The notes under the pieces are model-generated. The model saw only the letters and a list, made by a program, of their open reading frames with translations. It had not been told where the DNA came from and made no database searches. Shown here one piece after another: positions 24,014 through 35,242 of a stretch of DNA of 64,000 bases. The stretch is from Absidia repens. Its lineage: Eukaryota; Mucoromycota; Mucoromycetes; Mucorales; Cunninghamellaceae. Every line of letters starts with the position of its first letter. The first letter of the stretch is position 1. The stretch covers positions 770,041 through 834,040 of the forward strand of contig MCGE01000018.1 in the NCBI GenBank assembly GCA_002105175.1. The letters run 5' to 3'. A program made the translations under genes and the position numbers.

Positions 24014-24056
24014 CTGAAATTTTCCCCTTCACTCTTCAATTATACCAAGTTCCTTC
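23650..24056. other. Intergenic, promoter of poly(A) polymerase
   Basis: Holds the 5' flank of the tRNA and a long T tract (about 23980-24011) just upstream of the poly(A) polymerase start. Nothing else is seen. Confidence 0.6.
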
Positions 24057-26517
24057 ATGCTCGGGGTTACCTCTCCTTTATCACTAGCCTCTTCATCTGA
24101 AAGTGATCATCAGCTTGAACTTGATCTTGTTACGGTTTTAAAACAACAAAAAGCATACGAACCAACAGAAAAATCACTTTTACGGTACGTTTTTTCTTCT
24201 CACTACTCCCTCTCCCTCACTCTCACTCTCTTTCTTTTTTTTTTTTTTTTTTTTTTTTTGCTATACATTCTCTTCTCTTTAAAAACGCACGAAATTGAAA
24301 TCTATTGACTAATTCCTATTACAACTTTTGCTTTTAGAAAAAAGGTCTTGGACACTTTAGATCAACTCACAAAACAATTTGTTATTGAAACTAGCATTAG
24401 CCAAGGTGTTTCTCCTCATGATGCGAAGCAAATAAACGCCAAGGTGATGACTTATGGAAGCTACCGCCTAGGTGTTCATGCTGAAGGTATGTACTAAAGA
24501 ATACAACGAATTCGCCTTTGTTTTAACATTTTATTCTTGTTCTCAGACGCTGATATCGATACGGTGTGCCTTCTACCTCGGAATATCTCTAGACTAGACT
24601 TTTTTGACAAAATGCGCTCAATATTGCTGACTCAACCCGGTATTGAAAGCCTCAACGTAAGTCAATACTGAAGTAATTGAAATGATTGCGTTCCCGGAAT
24701 TATTAAATTGTATTCCTTTTTCGAATTTAGGCGGTACAAGATTCCTTTGTCCCCGTCATGAAATTCAAGTTTTTCAACATTCATGTAAGTTTCTAGCTTG
24801 AGACGTGGTACTTCTTGATTGATATGCTTGTTATAACACTTAATTCCTTGTTTATTCATATAGATTGATCTCGTTTGTACCATTTTACCCTTCTCCAAAA
24901 TACCCGAAAATTTGGATGCCAATGATCCCTCATTACTGCGACTTATGGACTTGCGTTGTATTCGTAGCTTTAATGGGACTCGGGTGGCCGATGAACTTCT
25001 CTGTCTTGTACCGAACGTCGATACTTTTCAGATAGCCTTACGCTGTATCAAATTATGGGCAACGAAGCGGGGCATTTATTCTAATGTGGTTGGGTTTTTA
25101 GGTGGTGTTGCTTGGGCAATTCTGGTGGCTCGTGTATGTCAGCTTTACCCAAACGCCTGTGCAAGTACTATCGTCAGCAAATTTTTCCGTATCATAGGTC
25201 AGTGGAATTGGCCCAGCCCTGTTTTACTGAAGACAATTGAAGAAGCCTCAATGCCTGGTGACACACAACCATGGAACCCAAGAGTAAGATAAAAGGCATA
25301 CTTGTCTTCATATTATGCACAACTGACTGACTTTCTGCTCTTCTTTTTGATGTGTAGCTGAACGCCAGAGATCGTGAACACAAAATGCCAATCATTACCC
25401 CAAGTTACCCAAGTATGTGTACCACTCACAATGTCACTGCGTCATCAATGAAACTGGTAATCGGTGAACTCAAATCAGCAGCGGAAATAGTCGACCGAGT
25501 GATGATCGGAGCTGCTTCCTGGAATGATCTTTTTACGGAAAACAACTTCTTTCAACTATATCAACATTACATACAGGTGGTTGTCAGTGCTGATGACCAT
25601 GATAGTTTATTAGAAGGGTAACAAATATAACAGAATGATTGAAATGTATTATTTAACGTATTTTTCCCCTTCCTACCCCTCGTATATAGATCTGGATTAG
25701 TTGAATCACGACTTCGGCAACTGTTGATGAAGCTGGAAACTTCCCCTCAAATAGCTTTGGCCCATCCATTCATTGAAGGAATCGAAGACTCACGGCATTG
25801 CTCACAAAAACAACACCTGTATGAATTTATTGGCGCTGATCCACCGGCAACTGAAGAAGACCGCACCGCACAAGTCGACCAAACATTCTATTCAAAAACC
25901 TTTTATGTTGGCTTATATGTCAGATTCGGTAATGTCATGTAGAAACAGAACGAAAACAGAAAAATAATGGTCAATGGGTTGATTTTGCGATTTATGTTTT
26001 ATTTGTAGAGGTATCCCAGCCACGGGATTTGGACATCAGCCACCAAGTCAATGCTTTCGTCAAACAAACTCAACTACACGATGGATTTGACAAAAGGCAT
26101 ATGAAACTCAATATAAGATATATGAATAGGTAATGGAAAAAAACGAGGAACATGAAAAGCATAAAAAGGAAAACAAAACATTGAAGCATAGGTGACATTT
26201 TTTTCTTTCTTTCTTTATTTCATTTTAGGTCAAGTCTACCACAGCAATTGATATCGACTGGGTCTGCAACAATGAAACGCGCCTATAAGGTACGTGTCAA
26301 ACGGATGATGATACCTGATCTGACTACTGGTTTGTTTTTGCTTTATCAATGTTACTAACTCTAGGAAACCACTATACCCGACATCACCAGCACCTCGACC
26401 AAACTCGACAATATCAACAAAAAACGGCGCAGTAATCCGATTACAAACGAACAATTTGATTATCCTCCATCGTCTCTACCTGATTTGAACAAAACATTGT
26501 CGGTGCCATCGAACTAG
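24057..26517 (+). CDS. PAP1: Poly(A) polymerase
   Basis: Adds the poly(A) tail to pre-mRNA in the nucleus as part of the cleavage/polyadenylation machinery. Ten exons (24057-24184, 24338-24486, 24547-24656, 24731-24784, 24864-25283, 25358-25617, 25690-25928, 26009-26129, 26229-26289, 26365-26517) give 564 residues. The start MLGVTSPLSLASS matches the family's G(I/V)T.P(L/I)S opening. The nucleotidyltransferase domain has YGSYRLGVH and catalytic D95/D97 (DADID), with the third aspartate D149 in HIDLVC. The central domain has LRCIKLWATKRGIYSN and GFLGGVAWAILVARVCQLYP, and the RNA-binding domain follows with MPIITPSYPSMCTTHNV. The tail is short and has a basic KKRR, a probable nuclear signal. 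The usual HGPG before the first catalytic aspartates reads HAED here. A long T tract follows the stop (26540-26570). Confidence 0.95.
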
Positions 26518-26537
26518 TGGACGTATTCTGTTTTCTT

Positions 26538-26572
<35 letters not shown>

Positions 26573-27469
26573 GGTTGGCAGAAGAAGAGAAAGAAGAAGA
26601 AAAAAAAAGGAAATATTAATACAGACACATACTTCATGATACTCTTTGTCCTTTTCATTTTTTTCCTTAACTTAGATTTGGTTTAGGTAGAGATTGGCAC
26701 GAAATATTTGGTCTTCTCACTGATTGGCGATATAAGGTTATCCTTAATTTTGTACAGTATCTATCCCTCGTCCCACTTTCTCACCTTTTCCTTCAATGTA
26801 TATGATTATATCTCTTAGTTTAGATTCTTTTTACATTTATTCAGTCATGCTTAATATAGTATTTTTTTTTATCAAAAATAAAAACAAACATTGAACTCGA
26901 CTTTATATTTTTTGATTTTGTATCATTTTGTCTTTAACGTGTTTGCTTCTAGATGTAGGATGATACTTGTGGTTGTGTCAGGGCGATATATGTATATATA
27001 AAAGAGTGATACGTGTTTGTATTCTTTAAGAATCAATGAAATGTTGATATTCAAGAGACATCCTTGACATACCATAATGAATTATTTATGAATTTGGAAA
27101 AAAAAAAGGAGGTAGTACTCACATCATTTACCTACTCATCGCTATGGTTTACGAGGAGATGGTATTATATCACTGAGTGCATCCTAAAACTTGATTTGCA
27201 GACTTTGCAATCATCCGCAAAACACCTCGTATTTTCTTTATATCACAACTCATGATCATGGGATATACTCATTATGTCTGCCCATATGAGCACTGCTGAA
27301 AATAGGTCCCTATAAATTGGGTAATGATATTTTGGAGGCAACACTAAATGTATCACAGGTGGCAGATAATTGTCCCCTTCCCTTCTTCTTCCCCAACAAT
27401 GCAGAGACACAGTTTTGTCTTGGAGATACCACTTCTTCTTACGAGGCACCAAACATTTACAAATTAAAA

Positions 27470-28110
27470 TCCCGCCCACGTGGTAATTATTATTTATTTA
27501 TACTCCCCAAATTTTTTTTTTTTGTTTTTTTTCTCGCTACTCCTCTCTTTCTTTCTCTCTCTCTTTTTTTTTTTTCTCGCTACTCCTCTCTTTCTTTCTC
27601 TCTCTTTTTTTTTTTTTTTTTTTTTTTTTTTCACCATTGAACTTCCATAGGGTTATGTTGGACTTAGAATAGTGTCAGGACCAGTTTAGAAGGGGTTCCA
27701 GCTCTGGGATTACAAGATGCATGGGAAGACCCCTTATTTTGGATCTAGGATCTAGGATCTGAAGGCGTCAATAGTTGGTTTTTTTGGAGCCTTCTTTAGC
27801 TTAGTTTAGTGTTAGTCTGTACATAATTTGAATAAAATAAAACTCTTTTTACGTGTTTCAATCAAAAGTTTGTCCCAGAGGTGTTTCTCATTTCTTGTGC
27901 ATTGGTTCCCTTTTTACCAATGTCCCCTAGATGCATGGTGATACTTTTATACAGGATATCCTCTAGTGTTTCTCCTGACTATACAGTATATTAGGTCCTT
28001 TTTACATTTGTCACTTATTAGTGTTGACCATTCATTAAATCTCACATTAGTCTCCATCAAATCCCTTATTGCAATGAATCCTTCATCGTTAGTTTTCATA
28101 TCTATTAGTA
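27470..28110. repeat. Interspersed repeat, inverted copy F
   Basis: This is the only clearly inverted copy. The plus strand reads ATCCCGCCCACGTGG, a C/T-rich tract, TTGAACTTCCATAGGGTTAT, then CAAGATGCATGGGAAGACCC (27713-27732), then TTAGCTTAGTTTAGTGTTAG and GAATAAAATAAAA. In this orientation the layout is a C/T-rich promoter-like tract, a body and an AATAAA signal, which argues that the element is transcribed in this direction. The C/T tract carries an internal duplication (see next entry). Confidence 0.72.
27527..27612. repeat. Tandem duplication inside repeat copy F
   Basis: CTCGCTACTCCTCTCTTTC followed by TTTCTCTCTCT and a T run occurs twice, at about 27532 and 27577, almost identical. 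This suggests a recent local duplication of about 45 bases within the pyrimidine-rich end of the element. Confidence 0.75.
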
Positions 28111-28604
28111 TCTAACAGTATAGTTAAATAAAATGTTTCATTTTTTTTTTACCAGGCATCTTCTGACACATCGTACAGTAAATAATGTCGCTATTATAAT
28201 TTTCTTGTGTGAGTGTCTTACTAAGCACCTGCTTTCTAGTTTACCCACTATTACTACCTTTTCCGTTCAGAGTTCCAGACATTGGTTGGCACTATTAGAT
28301 ATGCGTACTATTAAAGGTAGAGCTGAATTTGTGCTCGACCAATTATGCAAAGGAAGCTAGACGTGATGTACATGTAGCTGCCGCTATAGAACAATTTACA
28401 CTGCTTGCTAGCATATATTATTACTACCCAAAGACCTAGTGGCCTGTGTGGCGAGTTCTAAGTATGAATCGTAGACCTATCCTCGCTCTGCCGCTTGTAT
28501 TTATCCACTTGGCTATACCAGCAGCATAACTTCCACTGGACTGAACTTACTGTACGTACAGTATATCTCCAGTTTGCTATTTTTTTTTTTTTTGGATGGG
28601 GCGT

Positions 28605-28800
28605 TTGGAGGTACATCTTATTTTATTTATTGATATTTGGTGGCAGTACGTAACATAAAGACTAATCTAATGACGGTCCCAATCCACATATTCAAAACGA
28701 AATGTCATCCCCATGCATGTTTTTATTGCATTTTTTAAATGCCTCCCAGTATATCTATGATTTCCCCTGTATATCATGATTAAAATGGATATTGCAAAAA
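28605..28800. repeat. Decayed interspersed repeat, copy G
   Basis: AATCTAATGACGGTCCCAAT, ATTCAAAACGAAATG and CCCCATGCAT at about 28664-28718 align by eye with the core of copies A-E (CTAATGGTGGTCCCAAATCC .. CCCCATGCAT). The rest is too diverged to follow. Confidence 0.45.
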
Positions 28801-28970
28801 CTACAAGATACTTTTTATTGATAATATGAAGAGGATGTGTTTGTGTGTGAAGAGATGCTAAAAATATAAGTAAATAAAATAAAGTGATATGAACAATGTA
28901 AAGTGGTACAGACAGTAAAAAACAAAAAGCCAGTATAAAACTAAATATGTGTGGGGTGGGAGTCTAAAAT

Positions 28971-31900
28971 CTAATTCATCAAAGTATCCACCGATTGCTT
29001 CGCCAAAGTCTGTTGGCTAAGAAGATACTTGAGCATATACACGTTGGAATCACATCTATAAAAAAAGAAGAAAACAAATCAGTATATTCCTTTCAATGTC
29101 AATTACAGTCTCTTCAATGTCAAACTTACAATCCAGCAATATCATCACGCACACGGGTAACACCCTTGTAAAGAGCACGGAAAACAGCTTGGTATTCTCC
29201 ACGATGTTGTTTCAAGTACCTTCCATGTGCAGTCAGCAAATTTGTCACCCAAAGTAAATGGAATTCGATGTGGGGACTTGTTTCCATGTGTACACCAATG
29301 AACTTCAGTAGCTTGTCCAGATATTTTTCAGGAAGTCCGCGCGCCACCAAACTGACAGAATCCGGAGGAATGCCTTCAAACACTTGTTGGGTAATCTTTT
29401 TTTCATTGAGTCGGAAGGCCATGCAAATCGCTTTGAGATATTCAGCCTCTTGTAAAGTTTCTAAGACCGAATCAGGAGTGATGTCTAATTCCAAATCAAA
29501 GGGATCGAACAAAATAGCATCATCTAAAGAGTAGATCAATAAACCATCAGTAGTTGCAGCAGCCCATGACCGTCCAGTTGGTGAGAATCGTACCGCTAAC
29601 GATCGTATTTCAGGTCTCGTTTTTCGCATTGATAAATCGCCACCTTGTGTTCCAGGTAATGTGTTGTCAAGACGGTCTTCAAGATCAGAGTGTTCGTCAT
29701 CATCATCCATCGTTTCCTTGCTACCAAATTCCGTCATGTTGCGAGCACTAAGCATTTCCTGAGTACCATCCAATGACAGATTGTCCGATATCTGGAATTT
29801 CTTGATCAAAGAAGTCGAGTCAATATCGTAGAGACAGATGTATTTGCTATTGCCGCCAGCCAAAACAGATGAGCCATCAGCAGTGTAGCACAAAGAGTTG
29901 AAGGCCTTTCCTGAAGATGAATTTTCAGCTGTTGTACGATCGTCCACTTTACGTCCACCAGAAATGTCTTTTCGTCCTTCGATATTAGCAACTAGCTTTG
30001 AATCATCCACGTCCCAGAAAGAGATTTGTCCATCTAAAGTCGAAGCTGCCACTTGTTTGCCATCAGGTCGATAAGCCACTGCAAGTACTTCAGTTTGATG
30101 TTGTAAGGATTCAATATGCTTGTTACGTCCAAATACGTCCCAGATACGAGCAGTGTAATCCCAGCTACCACTAACTAAAGCCATACCTGAGGATGAGAAG
30201 TCGAGTGAGCTGATTGGTCCTTCATGCCCAGCGAGAATATCCAAAAGTTTGCCAGTTTGTACACTCCACACGTAAATTTCGAAAGTATCCATGGTACCAG
30301 CACATACAATTTCGCCACTAGGATCCACAGCCAATGAAGTGAATTGAACAGGGTTTGGACTGGTGAAAGTTCTGAAGTTTCGATATCGGACCAAATCAAA
30401 AGCACGCACCGTTCCATCCAAACTAGCCGAGAATAGCACCTGTCCCTGCTTGGCAAATTCAACCGCCTTGACGCTGCTGTTATGTTCGCTAAAAGTCACA
30501 AAACAGAACCCTGATGTTGCGTTCCACACCTTGACCTTGCCATCATCCCCACCAGTTGCCATTGTTTGTCCGTCCGGTGAATAGGTTAATGCGTTCATAT
30601 CATAATAATGGCCTTGTTGTTTAAGGACATAGGTTTCAGACTGCCATTCCCAGACCAGTAGTTGACCAAGATTGGCACAGCCAAAAGCAAGCCATTCCCC
30701 TGACGGATTGATTGCGACCGAATTGATTTTCTTTTGAGATATGCTATAATTGTTGGATCGAAGGGGATGAGAATTGCATATAAATATGGGAGGGGTCTTC
30801 TTTTGCTTGCTGTTTTTCAATTACCTGAGAGTATGGATAGTCGTAAAGCTAGGTACTTCATAGAGACCGAAAATGCCATTAGAGAAGCCAGTGATGATCA
30901 GATTGCTAGGAGCATAAAATTCACAGGATTTGACCTTGATGCCATGACCTTGATGGAAGTAATGCTTCTTTTGTATCCGCCACCGCACATGATCAATAAA
31001 GTTTTCACCCAATTCCATTTCTTCATCAGAGTCGAGCCCACGTGAATCTACAAAGGTGGTATGTCGCCATTGGAAAAGAGCACCATCCTTGCTAACGGTA
31101 TATATCTAATAAGTAATCACAGTAGTATGGACATATTAGTAGCAGCAAATCACATCCTTTACCGCGCTAACTCATTACTTACGTTTGCCATGTCATTAGA
31201 AAAGTAGGCACCAATAACTTCACTGCGATGGCCAGATAAGGTGACGGGAGTGAATCCAGGAGTGGGGTTAGTCGAATAGAGTCGTGCGGTCATATCCCTT
31301 GATGTCGTTAAAAAGTACCTGAAAATAATAGTACGTTAGTAATAGATCGCTCCACCTCAATTTTCCTCATCATACTTTGAGTCTGAGCTCCAACTAATTT
31401 GAAGGACATCATCATGGTGACCAGTATAAGTGCGGTGAAGGACAAAAGGAGAGAATTCACGAGTGTAACCAGGTGTTTTCCATACTTGAGTTTGGTGACC
31501 ATGAGTCAGAGCTACGTATTTGCCGTTTGGACTAAACTTGATGCTGTTTACTTTCTCTTTGAAGTTGATTTGGTGAAGAACCGTTTGCCGAGGATAATTG
31601 ATCAAAAAGCCACGACCAGCTAAACATGAGAGATCCAGATCAGTACATGAAAAGAGCTCATAAAAACATATATCCATATTGAGCATTAAACTTACATTCA
31701 TCCACAGTAATCAAAAGAGTAGCTTGGGGTGAAAGAGCCATGCAAGCAATATTTTTTCGCATTTCGAAAGGTAAAGTGAAAGATTTGTTGCTGTAAACAG
31801 AGAATGAAGACGATCTATAAGTACTACAAGGCTTTTATAAAGTGTATTCTCAACTTACTTCACTAGATCAAATACCGAGACACGATTGCCAACAGGACTG

Positions 31901-32088
31901 ATGATCGAGTTGCCGTCTGGAGTAAATATCAAATTGCCTTTGCTGTAGACAGTTCCACAAAGATTGGAGAACTATTGACAAGCAGGGGAAGGGCAAAAAT
32001 CAGGTAGAGATGAATGTTAGAAGTTGTACATACATAAGCAGATTGTTTGCTAATTCAGTTTCTTTCTTACCTTGAAAGACGACTTCAT
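28971..32088 (-). CDS. PWP2: Periodic tryptophan protein 2 (U3 snoRNP, UTP-B)
   Basis: WD40 scaffold of the UTP-B complex in the small-subunit processome, needed for early 18S rRNA processing in the nucleolus. Eight exons (32071-32088, 31859-31971, 31696-31790, 31376-31619, 31183-31318, 30825-31105, 29130-30743, 28971-29055) give 861 residues. MKSSFKFSNLCGTVY starts the first of two tandem WD40 propellers. Clear repeats include GHHDDVLQISWSSDSKYFL, GHYYDMNALTYSPDGQTMAT, EHNSSVKAVEFAKQGQVLFS, GHEGPISSLDFSSSGMALVS and HQTEVLAVAYRPDGKQVAAS. A charged Asp/Glu/Lys stretch near residue 650 separates the C-terminal Utp12-type helical domain (QEAEYLKAICMAFRLNEKKI), which binds partner UTP-B subunits. 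Length and order are typical. The last exon adds LCDSNVYMLKYLLSQQTLAK, the conserved end, so the stop right after the 29130 donor is not used. Confidence 0.97.
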
Positions 32089-32582
32089 CTTTGATATGTC
32101 AAAATAAAAAAGTGATAATGATAGAGGAAGAAAAGTCAAAAAAATGACTTTCCTCTTCACTTCATCGGCGGCTTAAAAAAGCAGTCGCCACATTTTTTTT
32201 TTTTTTGGGAAAATGATTGAACCCCCGTCAGCCGCAATTTTTTTTTTTTTCGCCCAATGCATTTCAGATCAGGTATTTCAGGCGTAAGCCCAAGGATTCT
32301 GTGCGAAACCATCTTTCAGGACCGCGGATGCACCGCTCCCATGGTTCAGTCTGAATTCTAGGACATAGTTGCTTTTTTTTTCTTAGAGGGGGAGAATTTA
32401 CCTGTATGAACCTCTCTTCCAAACAGATAGTAAAAAGAAGAAACAATAATAATAATGATAATAATAATTTTATTATGAATATAAATTGTGTGAATAAAGT
32501 CGACTACATCAATAAGGTACAAATATACAAATACACTAAACTAAACTAAACTAAACTAAACCGAGCAGCCAGAACTAAACTA
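32089..32582. other. Intergenic: PWP2 promoter and PRI2 3' end
   Basis: Two T/A runs (about 32193-32207, 32238-32250) and an AATAAT microsatellite (32444-32470). CTAAACTAAACTAAACTAAA lies at 32535-32560, an ACTAA pentamer tandem also hinted at in the repeat family. No gene. Confidence 0.6.
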
Positions 32583-33124
32583 TCATCCAGTAGACATCAG
32601 GTCGTCGCTGCAATCATCAGTTTCACCCAAGCTAAGTTCATAGTAGGTATTCGGGTGTTCAATAATGCTAATTTTTTCATGATCAGGATGAGTGATTTCA
32701 AAATATTTGGTACACGCCATTTGGTAATGTGAGCCACGGACCAGATTCATAAGTTCCTTGACTTGGTTCACGGGTATCTTGTTTTTATACAGTGTGGCTT
32801 CCAAGTTGCCCTGTGAGAAATGCCGGAAAGGGCATCCATGGTAATCGCCAGACGATGGAGAGTTTTCCTTGATAATCTTACTACAACTAAAGTATAAAAG
32901 TTCAGTAAATAGGGAACATTTTTATCTTTATTTTATTTTGTTTACCTGTAAGCAGTGTAACTAACACGTTTGCCTTCCAATCCATAATTGTGTCGAATGT
33001 TGTATGCATATTCCTTTTGGAATTGTTCTTCGGTTTTGATAGTAAACGCAGTTTGCCAGAATGACAACGCTTCCTTGATTGGTAATCCTATTGCCTAAAC
33101 ATGAAAATACACATTAGAGCATGT

Positions 33125-33160
<36 letters not shown>

Positions 33161-34691
33161 TATGTATTACCTTAAGGAACAACCCATATTGCATACGGCC
33201 ACCGTGCTTCAAATGCTTGTTTTGACATAGTGCATTGTGTAGGGTTTGCATACACAGAGGAGCATGCTGTTTGACCACCTATATAAAGCAAAAGCGCGAA
33301 AAAATTAAATTTAGTTTCGTTCTTTCATCAGCAACACAAATTGTTTTATTCAAACAATCATCTTACCATATCCACATCAGCCGCCTTCAAATCACCACCG
33401 CTTCCCAGTGTATTAGTGTACATCCTGCCATCATATTGTTTTTCGATATTTGCTAGAATGGGTATCAGTCGGCGGTCTTCTTCCAATTTTCTTGATATTG
33501 ATTTTGCTGTTGCCTAATTTCACATATATATATATATATATATATTCATACAAATGTACATTTAGTGTGCAATCAACTTGAGCGACGTCTTCCTTTCCCA
33601 TAATCCACTGCCTTCATCATTATCAATCAAATTTACCTGTATCATTTTCGAGAGTCGTGATTTGAATTCACCCAGCACCAAGCTAAGTTGATTTGCCTTT
33701 GGCACATATGCTTTCCCTTTATTGACGTAGGCCGCGCGTTGTTGAATGAGATCAGGTACTTTTTCAAAGTCAACCTACAAAGATACCATAAACAATAATC
33801 AAAAATCAATTCATTTCAAAAACCGAGCGCATCCTTGACTGACTTACCTCGTAATAAGTTTCACTAGCAACATATAAGGCAGCAGAAGTATTGTCATTTT
33901 TGCAAATACATCTTTCTAAATGTGATTGAATTTGTTTCTTAACTTGCGGATCCACCTAAACAAATCGTAAAGTCATATTAAAAAGAGCCTTTGTCTTGTG
34001 ATTCGGTATTGTACCTACCACTTTCCAGTTCAAGCTGACAGTGGCCAAAAAGCGCTTCTTGTTTTCCTCGAGTTCTTGCTCATATCTAAATCTATTGAAT
34101 GCAACACAAAAATAAATAAATCAAAATCAAAGTCAATATAGAATGTCCCGAAGATATACCTTGTTTTCTTTTTAGTGAAGGGGAACTTACTTGAATAAGG
34201 CACATTCTTGTTGCACAAACCAATCACTAGACTCTTCACTTTGACAATACGCCAGCCTTAAAGCAAAATGACTGATATGGTCCTTGCGCCGTTCGCCCGC
34301 CTGTTTCGTCCAGGATGTATGAGTTGATTGCATAGGTAGGTATCTGTCCAAAGCCATCTGAATGTCCTTCTTGTATATATCGTCGGTTTTACTGCGAAGT
34401 TTTGCCGTTTCGATGATTTTGAGCACTACGGAAAAAAACAGGGAGATAGATGAGTGAGTAAAAAAGCGCCATCAGTTCCCCTTCTCCAGAAAATAATGAA
34501 CCTTGCAAACGATCCAGCGCAAAATTTTCAATTTCTTCAAGTGTAATATCAGTTGGTGGAGGTCGAAGATAAAAGTTGATTCGGAAGGGGTAGTCGGATT
34601 CCTCCAACGTTGAGTCTGGTTTAATATCGATTCTTCGTCGTTTAGATGCGGCAGCGAATCGATTGACGGTATTTTTATTCGATTGGGACAT
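32583..34691 (-). CDS. PRI2: DNA primase large subunit
   Basis: Fe-S subunit of the DNA polymerase alpha-primase complex that starts RNA primers in replication. Nine exons (34502-34691, 34191-34425, 34019-34091, 33848-33955, 33637-33774, 33367-33513, 33171-33278, 32946-33094, 32583-32886) give 483 residues. The N-terminal half has [20 protein letters not shown] and [19 protein letters not shown]. The C-terminal [4Fe-4S] domain has the four expected cysteines: C306 ([12 protein letters not shown]), C384 (YSCSKII), C401 (HGCPFRHF) and C441 ([10 protein letters not shown]). The C-terminal tail is acidic and about the usual length. The first intron uses an uncommon donor GTTCAT. TA microsatellites sit in two introns (33129-33158, 33526-33544). 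Confidence 0.96.
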
Positions 34692-35242
34692 GTTGCCGTA
34701 CCGCGATAATAGAAGATAGTGGTGACGCCGTAATTGTTGTCGTGATTGAAGGGAGTAATTCTAAATGAAAAAAAGTAAACGTAAAAAGCAAAACTAGCTC
34801 ACAACACGCGACATAAATTTAAACCCCGTTCACTGTCAAATTCAAATGTGTACACCACACTCGAAAATCTATTTAAGATATTTGGCCTACAATGATGCCC
34901 GGAATCAATATTTTTTATTCGTGCAAAAACCACTATGCTGATAGTAGACCGTATGAATGTGCCTTGAGCCCTTTAATATGTCCAGGTAAAACAATACATA
35001 TCCCCCCGCAAGCCCACACAAGATCCATCCAGTCCTAAAATACATTCCCTTAAAAATTAACACCAACAAATCAAAGCTATTATAAATGATCATTTTTATT
35101 ATATGTACACCAAGGTTGGTAAAGTAAAAATAAGACTAAATAAAATAAAATAAAATTTTGGAATTATATAAAATAATAAGGATCATAATAATAATAAAAA
35201 CAATAATAATAAATCCTATGTCTAAGAAGGGTAGAGAACAAT
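34692..35242. other. Intergenic, no gene seen
   Basis: Upstream region of PRI2 and 3' region of the TBC gene, including an AATAAAATAAAATAAAA tract (35138-35155) and AATAAT repeats (35185-35212) in the TBC 3' flank. Confidence 0.6.

Larger units (their letters stand above)
26518..28970. other. Intergenic region with inverted and decayed repeat copies
   Basis: Contains the poly(A) polymerase 3' region (long T tract, AATAAAA near 26877), no gene between about 26900 and 27470, inverted repeat copy F (27470-28110), a tRNA-like stretch (about 28458-28520, -), a decayed copy G (about 28640-28800) and the 3' end of PWP2. The short frame 28133-28360 is not convincing. Confidence 0.6.

Noticed and set aside
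32535..32560. CTAAA pentamer tandem as a telomere-type repeat
   Set aside because: Only about five units inside a gene-dense region; fungal telomeres are TTAGGG-like. It is a simple microsatellite.
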